Positions 23,715-32,611 of a stretch of DNA of 64,000 bases are shown in pieces. Origin of the DNA: Cedecea lapagei (GTDB lineage Bacteria > Pseudomonadota > Gammaproteobacteria > Enterobacterales > Enterobacteriaceae). Position 1 is the stretch's first letter. The number at the start of each line of letters is the position of its first letter. Below the pieces are notes generated by a model that did no database searches, had not been told where the DNA came from, and worked only from the letters and a program-made list of their open reading frames with translations. A program made the position numbers and the translations under genes. The stretch spans positions 558,001-622,000 of the forward strand of contig NZ_LR134201.1 in assembly GCF_900635955.1 (NCBI RefSeq), read 5' to 3'.

Positions 23715-24635
23715 ATGAGCACCTTAGGCCACAAATACGATAACTCCCTGGTATCTAATGCCTTTGGTTTTTTACGTTTCCCGCTGAACTTCCAGCCGTA
23801 CGATAGCGATGCGGACTGGGTGATCACCGGCGTTCCGTTTGATGCGGCAACTTCCGGTCGCGCAGGCGGCCGCCACGGCCCGGCAGCGATTCGTCAGGTA
23901 TCCACCAACCTGGCATGGGAAGGAAACCGTTTCCCGTGGAACTTCGACATGCGCGAGCGTCTGAACGTTGTGGACTGCGGCGACCTGGTATACGCCTTCG
24001 GCGATGCGCGCGAGATGAGCGAGAATCTTCAGGCTCACGCCGAGAAGCTGCTGGCTGCCGGCAAGCGTATGCTCTCCTTCGGCGGCGACCACTTCGTCAC
24101 CCTGCCGCTGCTGCGCGCGCACGCTAAGCATTTCGGTAAAATGGCGCTGGTTCACTTTGATGCCCACACCGACACCTATGCGAACGGCTGTGAGTTCGAC
24201 CACGGCACCATGTTCTACACCGCGCCAAACGAAGGCCTGATCGATCCAAACCACTCCGTGCAGATCGGCATTCGTACCGAGTTCGACAAAGACAACGGCT
24301 TCACCGTACTCGATGCCTGCCAGGTGAACGATCGCGGCGTGGACGATATCATCGCTCAGGTTAAGCAGATCGTGGGTGATATGCCTGTTTACCTGACCTT
24401 TGATATCGACTGTCTGGATCCTGCATTTGCGCCGGGTACCGGTACGCCGGTGATTGGCGGTCTGACCTCCGATCGCGCCATTAAGCTGGTGCGCGGCCTG
24501 AAAGATCTGAATATTGTAGGGATGGACGTGGTGGAAGTGGCTCCGGCCTACGATCAGTCCGAAATCACCGCGCTGGCCGCGGCGACTCTGGCGCTGGAAA
24601 TGCTCTATATCCAGGCCGCCAAGAAAGGCGAGTAA
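23715..24635 (+). CDS. speB: Agmatinase (agmatine ureohydrolase)
   Basis: 306 aa, E. coli length. It hydrolyses agmatine to putrescine and urea in the cytoplasm using two Mn ions. Ureohydrolase metal motifs are SFGGDHFVTLP, HFDAHTDTYAN and DIDCLDPAFAPGTGTP. The N-terminal RAGGRHGPAAIRQ also fits the family. It follows speA by 187 bp containing a repeat hairpin and a GC-rich dyad with a T8 run (about 23640-23684), so it may have partly independent expression. Confidence 0.97.
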   Translation: MSTLGHKYDNSLVSNAFGFLRFPLNFQPYDSDADWVITGVPFDAATSGRAGGRHGPAAIRQVSTNLAWEGNRFPWNFDMRERLNVVDCGDLVYAFGDAREMSENLQAHAEKLLAAGKRMLSFGGDHFVTLPLLRAHAKHFGKMALVHFDAHTDTYANGCEFDHGTMFYTAPNEGLIDPNHSVQIGIRTEFDKDNGFTVLDACQVNDRGVDDIIAQVKQIVGDMPVYLTFDIDCLDPAFAPGTGTPVIGGLTSDRAIKLVRGLKDLNIVGMDVVEVAPAYDQSEITALAAATLALEMLYIQAAKKGE

Positions 24636-24643
24636 GCCTTCGA

Positions 24644-24668
24644 AAGCCGCCCCATACGGGGCGGTTTT
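24644..24668. terminator. Bidirectional terminator between speB and loiP
   Basis: CCGCCCC/GGGGCGG forms a 7-bp stem with a 4-nt loop, followed by TTTTAC in the plus direction and preceded by GAAAG on the other side. It serves the convergent speB and loiP ends. Confidence 0.8.
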
Positions 24669-24671
24669 ACT

Positions 24672-25430
24672 TTATTTAATGCCGTCCGCCGCCATGCGGT
24701 CGCGGATATGCTGAGCGCGGGCTGTTGAAGCCGGGTGGTCGTCCAGCATTGAGCTTTGACGCCCTTCGTCAAGCTTCGCTAGCTTCTCAAAGCTGGTGGC
24801 AAGGCCGATCGGGTTGATACCGCGCTTGCGTAACAGATCGTAAGAGTAGTCGTCAGCTTCAGACTCCTGGCGCTGGGAGAACTGAGCGTTCACCAGTTTT
24901 TCACCTAAATCCCCAAGCTGAGATTGCGACAGGTTGCCAATGACGCCGCCTGCGGAAGACGCTGCGACGCGCGCTGCGTTAGCGCCAAGCGCGACCTGCA
25001 TGCCTTTTTTCACGTGGCCGAGGGCGACGTGACCCATTTCGTGGCCAATCACCGCTTCAACTTCGTTGTCGTCCATCATGTCCATTAGCCCGCTGTAAAC
25101 GCGGATGCAGCCGTTCGCCATCGCGAAGGCGTTAACGTCTTTGGTGACGTACACCTTGTAGTTGACCGGCAGGCCGTTGATGTTATCGCCCAGCGCGGAG
25201 GCGATTTTGTTCAGCCGCTGGGTATAGGGGCTGTCCGCCGGGGCGAGGGTAGCTTTGCTGTCCTGCTGCTTACAGGCATCGTCGCTCAGGGTTTTGACCT
25301 GGGCATCGCTTAGGGTGTAGGCCTGGAAGGCTTCGGCTCCGGAGGTCAATAGCCCGTTGGAGTCCATTCCCTGGCAGCCGCTCAGCAGGGCCGCGACGCT
25401 CAGGCTTAATAATACAGGGCGCATCTTCAT
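24672..25430 (-). CDS. loiP: Metalloprotease LoiP (M48 family lipoprotein)
   Basis: 252 aa, E. coli length. It is an outer-membrane-anchored zinc peptidase implicated in envelope quality control at low osmolarity and known as a partner of BepA-type proteases. The lipobox LLSGC places the lipid Cys at residue 18. The zinc site is HEMGHVALGH with a downstream glutamate in RQESEADDYSYDLL. The ATG at 25430 is supported by AAGGAAA 9 nt upstream; the alternative ATG at 25436 is too close to it. Confidence 0.94.
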   Translation of the reverse strand: MKMRPVLLSLSVAALLSGCQGMDSNGLLTSGAEAFQAYTLSDAQVKTLSDDACKQQDSKATLAPADSPYTQRLNKIASALGDNINGLPVNYKVYVTKDVNAFAMANGCIRVYSGLMDMMDDNEVEAVIGHEMGHVALGHVKKGMQVALGANAARVAASSAGGVIGNLSQSQLGDLGEKLVNAQFSQRQESEADDYSYDLLRKRGINPIGLATSFEKLAKLDEGRQSSMLDDHPASTARAQHIRDRMAADGIK

Positions 25431-25698
25431 GGCCATTTTCCTTTCTTTATAATAGGTCAAAACAGAATCGGATTTACCGCAGGCGAGGCGGCTCCTCGCT
25501 CAGTATAAAGAAGAATAAATAGCCTGCGCATCAGGTTGCGCAACTTGCGAGCGTTATCCAGAGATTTCTTACCCTGTCAACGGCGCGCCGCATGTACATG
25601 ACCATTCCCCTGGTGTACATTGTTGTCACATTTTCGGGCGTAGCCCATAACGCATCGTAGTCAAGGCGCGACCTTCAACCATCCGATCTGGAGTCAAA

Positions 25699-27690
25699 AT
25701 GTCCTCTCGTAAAGAGCTTGCCAATGCTATTCGTGCGCTCAGCATGGACGCAGTACAAAAAGCCAAATCCGGTCACCCGGGTGCCCCTATGGGTATGGCC
25801 GACATTGCCGAAGTCCTGTGGCGTGATTTCCTGAACCATAACCCACAGAACCCATCCTGGGCCGACCGCGACCGCTTCGTGCTGTCCAACGGCCACGGTT
25901 CTATGCTGATTTACAGCCTGCTGCACCTCAGCGGTTATGACCTGCCGATTGAAGAACTGAAAAACTTCCGTCAGCTGCACTCCAAAACTCCGGGCCACCC
26001 GGAAGTGGGCTACACCGCAGGTGTTGAAACCACGACTGGCCCGCTGGGTCAGGGCATCGCCAACGCGGTCGGCATGGCTATCGCAGAGAAAACGCTGGCG
26101 GCGCAGTTCAACCGTCCTGGCCACGACATCGTGGACCACTTCACCTATGCCTTTATGGGTGACGGTTGCATGATGGAAGGCATCTCTCACGAGGTTTGCT
26201 CTCTGGCCGGTACCCTGAAACTGGGTAAACTGGTTGCGTTCTATGATGACAACGGCATCTCCATCGACGGCCACGTTGAAGGCTGGTTCACCGACGATAC
26301 CGCGAAACGCTTTGAAGCCTACGGCTGGCACGTAGTGCGCGGCGTAGACGGTCACGACGCGGCGGCTATCAAACGTGCGGTAGAAGAAGCGCGTGCGGTA
26401 ACCGACAAACCGTCCCTGCTGATGTGCAAAACCATCATCGGCTTCGGTTCCCCGAACAAAGCGGGTACTCACGACTCCCACGGCGCACCGCTGGGTGATG
26501 CAGAAATCGCACTGACTCGCGAAGCGCTGGGCTGGAACCACGCTCCGTTCGAGATCCCTTCTGATATCTATGCTCAGTGGGATGCGAAAGAAGCTGGTCA
26601 GGCTAAAGAAGCGGCATGGAACGAGAAGTTCGCCGCTTACGCAAAAGCCTTCCCGCAGGAAGCAGCAGAGTTTACTCGCCGTGTGAAAGGCGAAATGCCG
26701 GCTGACTTCGATGCGAAAGCAAACGAATTTATCGCTAAGCTGCAGGCTAATCCATCCAAGATTGCCAGCCGTAAAGCGTCTCAGAATGCTATTGAAGCCT
26801 TTGGTCCGCTGCTGCCAGAATTCCTGGGCGGTTCCGCTGACCTGGCGCCTTCTAACCTGACTATCTGGTCCGGTTCTAAAGCGATTAACGAAGACACCGC
26901 CGGGAACTACATCCACTACGGCGTGCGCGAATTCGGCATGACCGCTATCGCCAACGGTATCTCCCTGCACGGTGGTTTCCTGCCGTACACCTCTACCTTC
27001 CTGATGTTCGTAGAGTATGCCCGTAACGCGGTGCGTATGGCTGCGCTGATGAAACAGCGTCAGGTGATGGTTTACACCCACGACTCTATCGGCCTGGGCG
27101 AAGACGGCCCGACTCACCAGCCGGTTGAGCAGGTGGCTTCCCTGCGTGTGACCCCGAACATGAGCACCTGGCGCCCATGTGACCAGGTTGAGTCTGCGGT
27201 GGCGTGGAAATACGGCGTTGAGCGTCACGACGGCCCGACCGCGCTGATCCTCTCCCGTCAGAACCTGGCGCAGCAGGATCGTACCGAGCAGCAGCTGAAA
27301 GACATCGCTCGCGGCGGCTACGTGCTGAAAGACTGTGACGGCCAGCCAGAGCTGATCTTTATCGCGACCGGTTCTGAAGTTGAGCTGGCCGTAGCGGCGT
27401 GGGACAAACTGACCGCCGAAGGCGTGAAGGCGCGTGTGGTTTCCATGCCGTCTACCGATGCGTTCGACAAGCAGGATGCTGCTTACCGTGAATCGGTGCT
27501 GCCGAAAGCCGTTTCTGCTCGTGTGGCTATCGAAGCCGGTATCGCAGACTACTGGTACAAATATGTTGGCCTGAACGGCGCTATCGTTGGCATGACCACC
27601 TTCGGTGAGTCTGCGCCAGCGGAACTGCTGTTCGAAGAGTTTGGTTTCACCGTGGATAACGTAGTGAAACAGGCTAAAGCGATTCTGTAA
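25699..27690 (+). CDS. tktA: Transketolase A
   Basis: 663 aa, E. coli length. This thiamine-diphosphate enzyme of the non-oxidative pentose phosphate pathway moves two-carbon units between sugar phosphates. The ThDP/Mg motif is GDGCMMEGISHEVCSLAG with NGISIDG nearby. Substrate motifs are SGHPGAPMGMAD at the start, HDSIGLGEDGPTHQPVEQ and LSRQNL. In K-12 an extra gene cluster separates it from epd; here epd follows after 327 bp. A 517-codon open frame opposite it is a shadow. Confidence 0.98.
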   Translation: MSSRKELANAIRALSMDAVQKAKSGHPGAPMGMADIAEVLWRDFLNHNPQNPSWADRDRFVLSNGHGSMLIYSLLHLSGYDLPIEELKNFRQLHSKTPGHPEVGYTAGVETTTGPLGQGIANAVGMAIAEKTLAAQFNRPGHDIVDHFTYAFMGDGCMMEGISHEVCSLAGTLKLGKLVAFYDDNGISIDGHVEGWFTDDTAKRFEAYGWHVVRGVDGHDAAAIKRAVEEARAVTDKPSLLMCKTIIGFGSPNKAGTHDSHGAPLGDAEIALTREALGWNHAPFEIPSDIYAQWDAKEAGQAKEAAWNEKFAAYAKAFPQEAAEFTRRVKGEMPADFDAKANEFIAKLQANPSKIASRKASQNAIEAFGPLLPEFLGGSADLAPSNLTIWSGSKAINEDTAGNYIHYGVREFGMTAIANGISLHGGFLPYTSTFLMFVEYARNAVRMAALMKQRQVMVYTHDSIGLGEDGPTHQPVEQVASLRVTPNMSTWRPCDQVESAVAWKYGVERHDGPTALILSRQNLAQQDRTEQQLKDIARGGYVLKDCDGQPELIFIATGSEVELAVAAWDKLTAEGVKARVVSMPSTDAFDKQDAAYRESVLPKAVSARVAIEAGIADYWYKYVGLNGAIVGMTTFGESAPAELLFEEFGFTVDNVVKQAKAIL

Positions 27691-27708
27691 TCTGTCTCGC
27701 TAATTAAC

Positions 27709-27733
27709 AGGGTCGCTTCGGCGGCCCTTTTTT
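27709..27733 (+). terminator. Intrinsic terminator of tktA
   Basis: AGGGTCGC/GCGGCCCT (one G-U pair) with a TTCG loop is followed by six T. Confidence 0.85.
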
Positions 27734-27808
27734 ATGCCGATTATTCCACTTATCCCCCGTCCGTTATTCCACCACCGCGGCAGTCAGTTGCCGTTATTCC
27801 ACCAAAAC

Positions 27809-27824
27809 TGTGATGTGCGTCAGA
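27809..27824. promoter_or_regulatory. CRP-like site upstream of epd
   Basis: TGTGATGTGCGTCAGA matches TGTGA-N6-TCACA in 9 of 10 core positions. CRP activation of the epd-pgk promoter is known in E. coli. Confidence 0.65.
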
Positions 27825-27881
27825 AGTTAAGCCGACCATAATGGGGTATCGTTCCTTTTATTCCCGCTTTCGCTTAACATA

Positions 27882-27897
27882 GCTGAAGCGTTTCAGT
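27882..27897. promoter_or_regulatory. Cra (FruR) operator upstream of epd
   Basis: GCTGAAGCGTTTCAGT contains TGAA-GCG-TTCA, a close match to the Cra consensus (TGAANCGNTTCA). Cra control of epd-pgk is known in E. coli. Confidence 0.75.
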
Positions 27898-28017
27898 CGA
27901 ATAAATGTTCGACAAGTAAGCAAACAAGTGCAGTTTCATGAGTGCGAGGATTCCCCTCAGGCGGTTGCTGGATTACTCTGTCAGCCACTTAATCCCAGGG
28001 ATTCTGGCAGGAGAGAT

Positions 28018-29064
28018 ATGACCGTACGCATCGCTATTAATGGCTTCGGTCGCATTGGGCGCAACGTGGTACGTGCTTTGTACGAATCGGGTCGCCGTGC
28101 GGAAATTACCGTGGTAGCAATTAACGAACTGGCAGACGCTGCGGGTATCGCGCATCTGTTGAAGTACGATACCAGCCACGGCCGCTTTGCCTGGGATGTG
28201 CGCCAGGAGCGCGATGTCCTGTTCGTCGGCGATGACAGCATCCGCCTGCTGCACGAACCTACGATTGAGGCGCTACCGTGGCGCGAGCTGGGCGTTGACA
28301 TCGTGCTGGACTGTACCGGCGTATTCGGCTCCCGCGCCGACGGTGAAGCTCACCTCGCGGCAGGGGCGAAGAAAGTACTTTTCTCACATCCCGGCGGCAA
28401 CGATCTCGATGCTACCGTAGTTTATGGCGTTAACCATGAACTGGTCGAAGACAGCCACCGCATCGTCTCCAACGCCTCGTGCACCACAAACTGTATTATT
28501 CCGATCATCAAACTGCTGGATGAAGCGTTTGGCATTGAGTCCGGGACGGTGACCACCATCCACTCGGCGATGCACGATCAGCAGGTTATTGACGCCTATC
28601 ACCCAGATTTACGACGTACCCGCGCGGCGAGTCAGTCGATCATTCCGGTGGATACGCGTCTGGCTGCCGGTATTACGCGTATTTTCCCCCAGTTTAATGA
28701 CCGTTTTGAGGCCATTGCGGTACGCGTTCCGACGATAAACGTCACGGCAATTGACTTAAGCGTGACGGTCAAGAATTCAGTAAATGCATGTGAAGTCAAC
28801 CACTTGCTGCAAAAAGCGGCACAGGAAGCATTTCATGGTATAGTTGACTATACGGAATTACCGTTGGTCTCAACTGATTTTAACCACGATCCGCACAGTG
28901 CCATCGTCGACGGCACGCAAACGCGGGTCAGTGGACAACATCTGATTAAAACACTGGTCTGGTGTGATAACGAATGGGGCTTTGCCAACAGGATGCTCGA
29001 TACCACGTTGGTTATGGCTCAATGGATTTCAGGTAAGGCGCACGTTGCGTCTGCAAAACTTTAA
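28018..29064 (+). CDS. epd: D-erythrose-4-phosphate dehydrogenase
   Basis: 348 aa (E. coli 339). It oxidises erythrose 4-phosphate to 4-phosphoerythronate with NAD, the first step of the DXP-dependent pyridoxal phosphate pathway. It is a GAPDH-family protein: MTVRIAINGFGRIGRN Rossmann start, the catalytic cysteine in IVSNASCTTNCIIP, then HSAMHDQQVIDAY and WCDNEWGFANRM. The substitutions around the active site follow Epd rather than GapA. The ATG at 28018 is the conserved start. The C-terminus is a few residues longer than in K-12. pgk follows 21 nt later. Confidence 0.96.
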   Translation: MTVRIAINGFGRIGRNVVRALYESGRRAEITVVAINELADAAGIAHLLKYDTSHGRFAWDVRQERDVLFVGDDSIRLLHEPTIEALPWRELGVDIVLDCTGVFGSRADGEAHLAAGAKKVLFSHPGGNDLDATVVYGVNHELVEDSHRIVSNASCTTNCIIPIIKLLDEAFGIESGTVTTIHSAMHDQQVIDAYHPDLRRTRAASQSIIPVDTRLAAGITRIFPQFNDRFEAIAVRVPTINVTAIDLSVTVKNSVNACEVNHLLQKAAQEAFHGIVDYTELPLVSTDFNHDPHSAIVDGTQTRVSGQHLIKTLVWCDNEWGFANRMLDTTLVMAQWISGKAHVASAKL

Positions 29065-29085
29065 GCATCAACGAGAGGATTCACC

Positions 29086-30249
29086 ATGTCTGTAATTAAG
29101 ATGACCGATCTGGATCTGGCGGGCAAACGCGTTTTCATCCGTGCCGATCTGAACGTGCCGGTTAAAGACGGAAAAGTCACCAGCGACGCACGTATTCGTG
29201 CTTCTCTGCCGACCATTGAGCTGGCTCTCAAGCAGGGCGCTAAAGTGATGGTGACTTCTCACCTGGGTCGTCCGACCGAAGGCGAGTACAACGAAGAATT
29301 CTCTCTGCTGCCGGTTGTTAACTACCTGAAAGAAAAGCTGTCTAACCCGGTTCGTCTGGTAAAAGATTACCTGGACGGCGTAGACGTTGCTGCAGGTGAA
29401 CTGGTTGTTCTGGAAAACGTTCGCTTCAATAAAGGCGAGAAAAAAGACGACGAAGCGCTGTCCAAAAAATACGCTGCGCTGTGCGACGTATTCGTCATGG
29501 ATGCATTCGGTACTGCTCACCGTGCTCAGGCTTCCACTCACGGTATCGCTAAATTTGCTGATGTTGCCTGCGCAGGCCCGCTGCTGGCAGATGAACTCGA
29601 AGCGCTGGGTAAAGCCCTGAAAGAACCTGCTCGCCCAATGGTAGCTATCGTTGGCGGCTCCAAAGTGTCTACCAAACTGACCGTGCTGGACTCCCTGTCC
29701 AAAATTGCTGACCAGCTGATCGTTGGCGGCGGTATTGCGAACACCTTCGTTGCCGCTCAGGGCCACAACGTGGGTAAATCCCTGTACGAAGCAGACCTGG
29801 TTGATACTGCAAAAGAGCTGCTGACCCGCTGCGATATCCCGGTGCCAACCGACGTTCGTGTGGCTACTGAGTTCTCCGAAACTGCCCCTGCAACCCTGAA
29901 GTCCGTTAACGACATCAAAGATGAAGAGCAGATTCTGGATATGGGCGACGTTTCCGCTGAGAAACTGGCCGTGATCCTGAAAAACGCGAAAACCATCCTG
30001 TGGAACGGCCCGGTTGGCGTGTTCGAATTCCCTAACTTCCGTAAAGGGACCGAAATCGTTGCTCGTGCTATCGCCGACAGCGAAGCCTTCTCCATCGCCG
30101 GCGGCGGCGACACCCTGGCGGCTATCGACCTGTTCGGTATCGCAGACAAAATTTCCTATATCTCCACCGGCGGCGGCGCATTCCTTGAGTTCGTGGAAGG
30201 CAAAGTCCTGCCTGCAGTAGCCATGCTCGAAGAGCGCGCTAAGAAGTAA
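29086..30249 (+). CDS. pgk: Phosphoglycerate kinase
   Basis: 387 aa, E. coli length. It transfers phosphate from 1,3-bisphosphoglycerate to ADP in glycolysis. Motifs are VFIRADLNVPVKDGKV (substrate arginine and Asp-Asn), THLGRP-type HLGRPTEGEYN, KVSTKLTVLD hinge region, WNGPVGVFEFPNF and the nucleotide loop GGGDTLAAID. Codon use is strongly biased, as expected for a highly expressed gene. It is the middle gene of epd-pgk-fbaA. Confidence 0.98.
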   Translation: MSVIKMTDLDLAGKRVFIRADLNVPVKDGKVTSDARIRASLPTIELALKQGAKVMVTSHLGRPTEGEYNEEFSLLPVVNYLKEKLSNPVRLVKDYLDGVDVAAGELVVLENVRFNKGEKKDDEALSKKYAALCDVFVMDAFGTAHRAQASTHGIAKFADVACAGPLLADELEALGKALKEPARPMVAIVGGSKVSTKLTVLDSLSKIADQLIVGGGIANTFVAAQGHNVGKSLYEADLVDTAKELLTRCDIPVPTDVRVATEFSETAPATLKSVNDIKDEEQILDMGDVSAEKLAVILKNAKTILWNGPVGVFEFPNFRKGTEIVARAIADSEAFSIAGGGDTLAAIDLFGIADKISYISTGGGAFLEFVEGKVLPAVAMLEERAKK

Positions 30250-30254
30250 TTCCT

Positions 30255-30276
30255 ACGGGCAGGGTATCCTGCCCGT
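30255..30276 (+). terminator. Hairpin between pgk and fbaA
   Basis: ACGGGCAGG/CCTGCCCGT is a perfect 9-bp stem with a GTAT loop, 6 nt after the pgk stop. The following TGATTTATT is only moderately T-rich, so it may be a partial terminator or an mRNA processing/stability element that sets pgk:fbaA ratios. Confidence 0.6.
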
Positions 30277-30346
30277 TGATTTATTGCCGCCCGGCAAGAC
30301 TCAGGACGGTAATTCGATTTTTCAAAGGCCTACAGGACACATCAAC

Positions 30347-31426
30347 ATGTCTAAAATTTTTGATTTCGTAAAACCAGGTGTTGTAACTGGCGACGACGTA
30401 CAGAAAATCTTCCAGGTAGCAAAAGAGAACAACTTTGCTCTGCCAGCCGTTAACTGCGTCGGTACCGACTCTATTAACGCCGTACTGGAAACCGCCGCGA
30501 AAGTTAAATCTCCGGTTATCGTTCAGTTCTCTAACGGCGGTGCCGCCTTCATCGCGGGTAAAGGCGTGAAAACTGATGTTCCTCAGGGTGCTGCTATCCT
30601 GGGCGCAATCTCTGGCGCACACCACGTTCACCAGATGGCTGAACACTACGGCGTGCCGGTTATCCTGCACACCGACCACTGCGCTAAGAAACTGCTGCCG
30701 TGGATCGATGGCCTGCTGGATGCGGGTGAAAAACACTTTGCCGCTACCGGTAAACCACTGTTCTCTTCCCACATGATTGACCTGTCCGAAGAGTCTCTGG
30801 AAGAAAACATTGAAATCAGCTCCAAATACCTGGCTCGTATGTCCAAACTGGGCATGACCCTGGAAATTGAACTGGGCTGCACCGGCGGTGAAGAAGACGG
30901 CGTGGACAACAGCCACATGGACGCTTCTGCTCTGTACACCCAGCCAGAAGACGTTGATTACGCTTACACCGAGCTGAGCAAAATCAGCCCACGTTTCACC
31001 ATTGCGGCTTCCTTCGGTAACGTACACGGCGTGTACAAGCCAGGTAACGTAGTGCTGACCCCAACCATCCTGCGCGACTCTCAGGAATACGTTTCTAAGA
31101 AACACAACCTGCCGCACAACAGCCTGAACTTCGTCTTCCACGGAGGCTCCGGTTCTTCCGCTCAGGAAATCAAAGACTCCGTAAGCTACGGCGTGATCAA
31201 AATGAACATCGATACCGACACCCAATGGGCAACCTGGGACGGTATCCTGCAGTACTACAAAGAAAACGAAGCTTACCTGCAGGGTCAACTGGGTAACCCG
31301 AAAGGCGCTGACCAGCCGAACAAAAAATACTACGATCCACGCGTCTGGCTGCGCGCAGCACAGACTTCTATGATCGTTCGCCTGGAGCAGGCATTCAAAG
31401 AGCTGAACGCGGTAGACGTTCTGTAA
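30347..31426 (+). CDS. fbaA: Class II fructose-bisphosphate aldolase
   Basis: 359 aa, E. coli length. This zinc-dependent enzyme splits fructose 1,6-bisphosphate to DHAP and GAP. Zinc ligands are in HTDHCAKKLLPW, then ELGCTGGEEDGVDNSH, NVHGVYKPGNV (His) and FHGGSGSS. The monovalent-cation/phosphate region is SYGVIKMNIDTDTQ. The ATG at 30347 gives the family MSKIFDFVKPG start; the frame upstream to 30284 is not conserved. Codon bias is very strong. Confidence 0.98.
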   Translation: MSKIFDFVKPGVVTGDDVQKIFQVAKENNFALPAVNCVGTDSINAVLETAAKVKSPVIVQFSNGGAAFIAGKGVKTDVPQGAAILGAISGAHHVHQMAEHYGVPVILHTDHCAKKLLPWIDGLLDAGEKHFAATGKPLFSSHMIDLSEESLEENIEISSKYLARMSKLGMTLEIELGCTGGEEDGVDNSHMDASALYTQPEDVDYAYTELSKISPRFTIAASFGNVHGVYKPGNVVLTPTILRDSQEYVSKKHNLPHNSLNFVFHGGSGSSAQEIKDSVSYGVIKMNIDTDTQWATWDGILQYYKENEAYLQGQLGNPKGADQPNKKYYDPRVWLRAAQTSMIVRLEQAFKELNAVDVL

Positions 31427-31451
31427 TTTGAGATTTTGCCGTGCCTGACTG

Positions 31452-31475
31452 AGCCCGCCATGAGCGGGCTTTTTT
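31452..31475 (+). terminator. Intrinsic terminator of the epd-pgk-fbaA cluster
   Basis: AGCCCGC/GCGGGCT with a 5-nt loop is followed by six T, 25 nt after the fbaA stop. Confidence 0.85.
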
Positions 31476-31608
31476 ACGTCGGAAAAGCCTCAATTTTGTG
31501 ATCTACTTGGCATAAATGTCGGTTTTTGTTTACCCTTTGCATCTGGACTACGCTTTCAGGACGTAGAATTTTTTGCCCTGCGGGCAACTCTCTGACAAGG
31601 AAAAGTAA

Positions 31609-32469
31609 ATGGAAGATCTCAACGTTGTAGACAGTATTCATAATGCCGGAGGCTGGCTGGTGCGTAACCAGGAGCTGCTGCTGAGCTACGCGGTGAACAT
31701 CGTCGCCGCCGTGGCCATTCTTATTGTCGGGATGATCATCGCCCGCCTGATCTCCGGGGCGGTAAACCGCCTGATGCTGGCCCGCAGCATCGACAGCACC
31801 GTGGCTGACTTTCTCTCTGCGCTGGTGCGCTACGGTATTATTGCCTTCACGCTGATTGCCGCGTTAAGCCGCGTTGGCGTGCAGACTGCCTCCGTAATTG
31901 CCGTGCTGGGTGCCGCCGGTTTAGCCGTAGGTCTGGCGCTGCAGGGCTCTCTGTCCAACCTCGCGGCTGGCGTCCTGCTGGTGACCTTCCGTCCTTTCCG
32001 TACCGGTGAATATGTTGATCTGGGCGGCATTGCCGGTACCGTGCTTAACGTGCAAATCTTCTCCACCACGCTGCGCACCGTTGACGGCAAAATCGTGGTT
32101 GTGCCGAACGGTAAAATCATCGCGGGCAATATTATTAACTTCTCCCGTGAGCCTGCGCGCCGCAATGAGTTTATTATCGGCGTAGCCTACGATGCGGATA
32201 TCGATCGGGTAAAAGAGATCCTGACTGAAATCATCACCAGCGATGAGCGCGTCCTGAAAGATCGCGACATCACCGTTCGCCTTAACGAGCTTGGTCCTTC
32301 TTCCGTGAACTTTGTGGTGCGTGCATGGAGCAAAAGCGGCGATCTGCAAAACGTTTACTGGGATGTACTGGAGCGTATTAAGAAAGCGCTCGATGCAAAC
32401 GGCATCGGCATTCCTTACCCGCAAATGGACGTTCACGTCCGTCAGATCAAAGAGTCTGACAACGCATAA
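31609..32469 (+). CDS. mscS: Small-conductance mechanosensitive channel
   Basis: 286 aa, E. coli length. This heptameric inner-membrane channel opens under membrane tension to release solutes on osmotic downshock. Three membrane helices lie in about residues 25-125. TM3, lining the pore, is the Gly/Ala-rich AAGLAVGLALQGSLSNLAAG. The beta domain contains RTGEYVDLGGIAGTV and VPNGKIIAGNIINFS, followed by the cytoplasmic cage. It has a good ribosome site (AAGGAAA) and its own terminator. Confidence 0.97.
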   Translation: MEDLNVVDSIHNAGGWLVRNQELLLSYAVNIVAAVAILIVGMIIARLISGAVNRLMLARSIDSTVADFLSALVRYGIIAFTLIAALSRVGVQTASVIAVLGAAGLAVGLALQGSLSNLAAGVLLVTFRPFRTGEYVDLGGIAGTVLNVQIFSTTLRTVDGKIVVVPNGKIIAGNIINFSREPARRNEFIIGVAYDADIDRVKEILTEIITSDERVLKDRDITVRLNELGPSSVNFVVRAWSKSGDLQNVYWDVLERIKKALDANGIGIPYPQMDVHVRQIKESDNA

Positions 32470-32475
32470 TTCCCG

Positions 32476-32502
32476 GGGCCGGCTTTTGCTGGCCCTTCTT
32501 TT
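32476..32502 (+). terminator. Intrinsic terminator of mscS
   Basis: GGGCCGGC/GCTGGCCC (one G-U pair) with a TTTT loop is followed by TTCTTTTA. Confidence 0.8.
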
Positions 32503-32611
32503 ATTGATCGTCATTAGTTATTCTTATTAGTGATTAATATTATCAATTTCCTCTAATAATCCAGGCGCATTACACTCACGCTCTATGATCAATATTTGAA
32601 GGGTGTGCAGC

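Larger units (their letters stand above)
27734..28017 (+). promoter_or_regulatory. epd-pgk-fbaA upstream control region
   Basis: The gene-free stretch from 27691 to 28017 holds the tktA terminator, then two 14-bp direct repeats CCGTTATTCCACCA (27761-27774 and 27791-27804, 30 bp apart) with a degenerate third at about 27738. A CRP-like site (27809-27824) and a Cra operator (27882-27897) follow. It should integrate glycolytic/gluconeogenic signals for the cluster. Confidence 0.6.

Noticed and set aside
25675..27228. 517-codon open frame antisense to tktA
   Set aside because: Shadow of a highly codon-biased gene; no ribosome site and no domain pattern.
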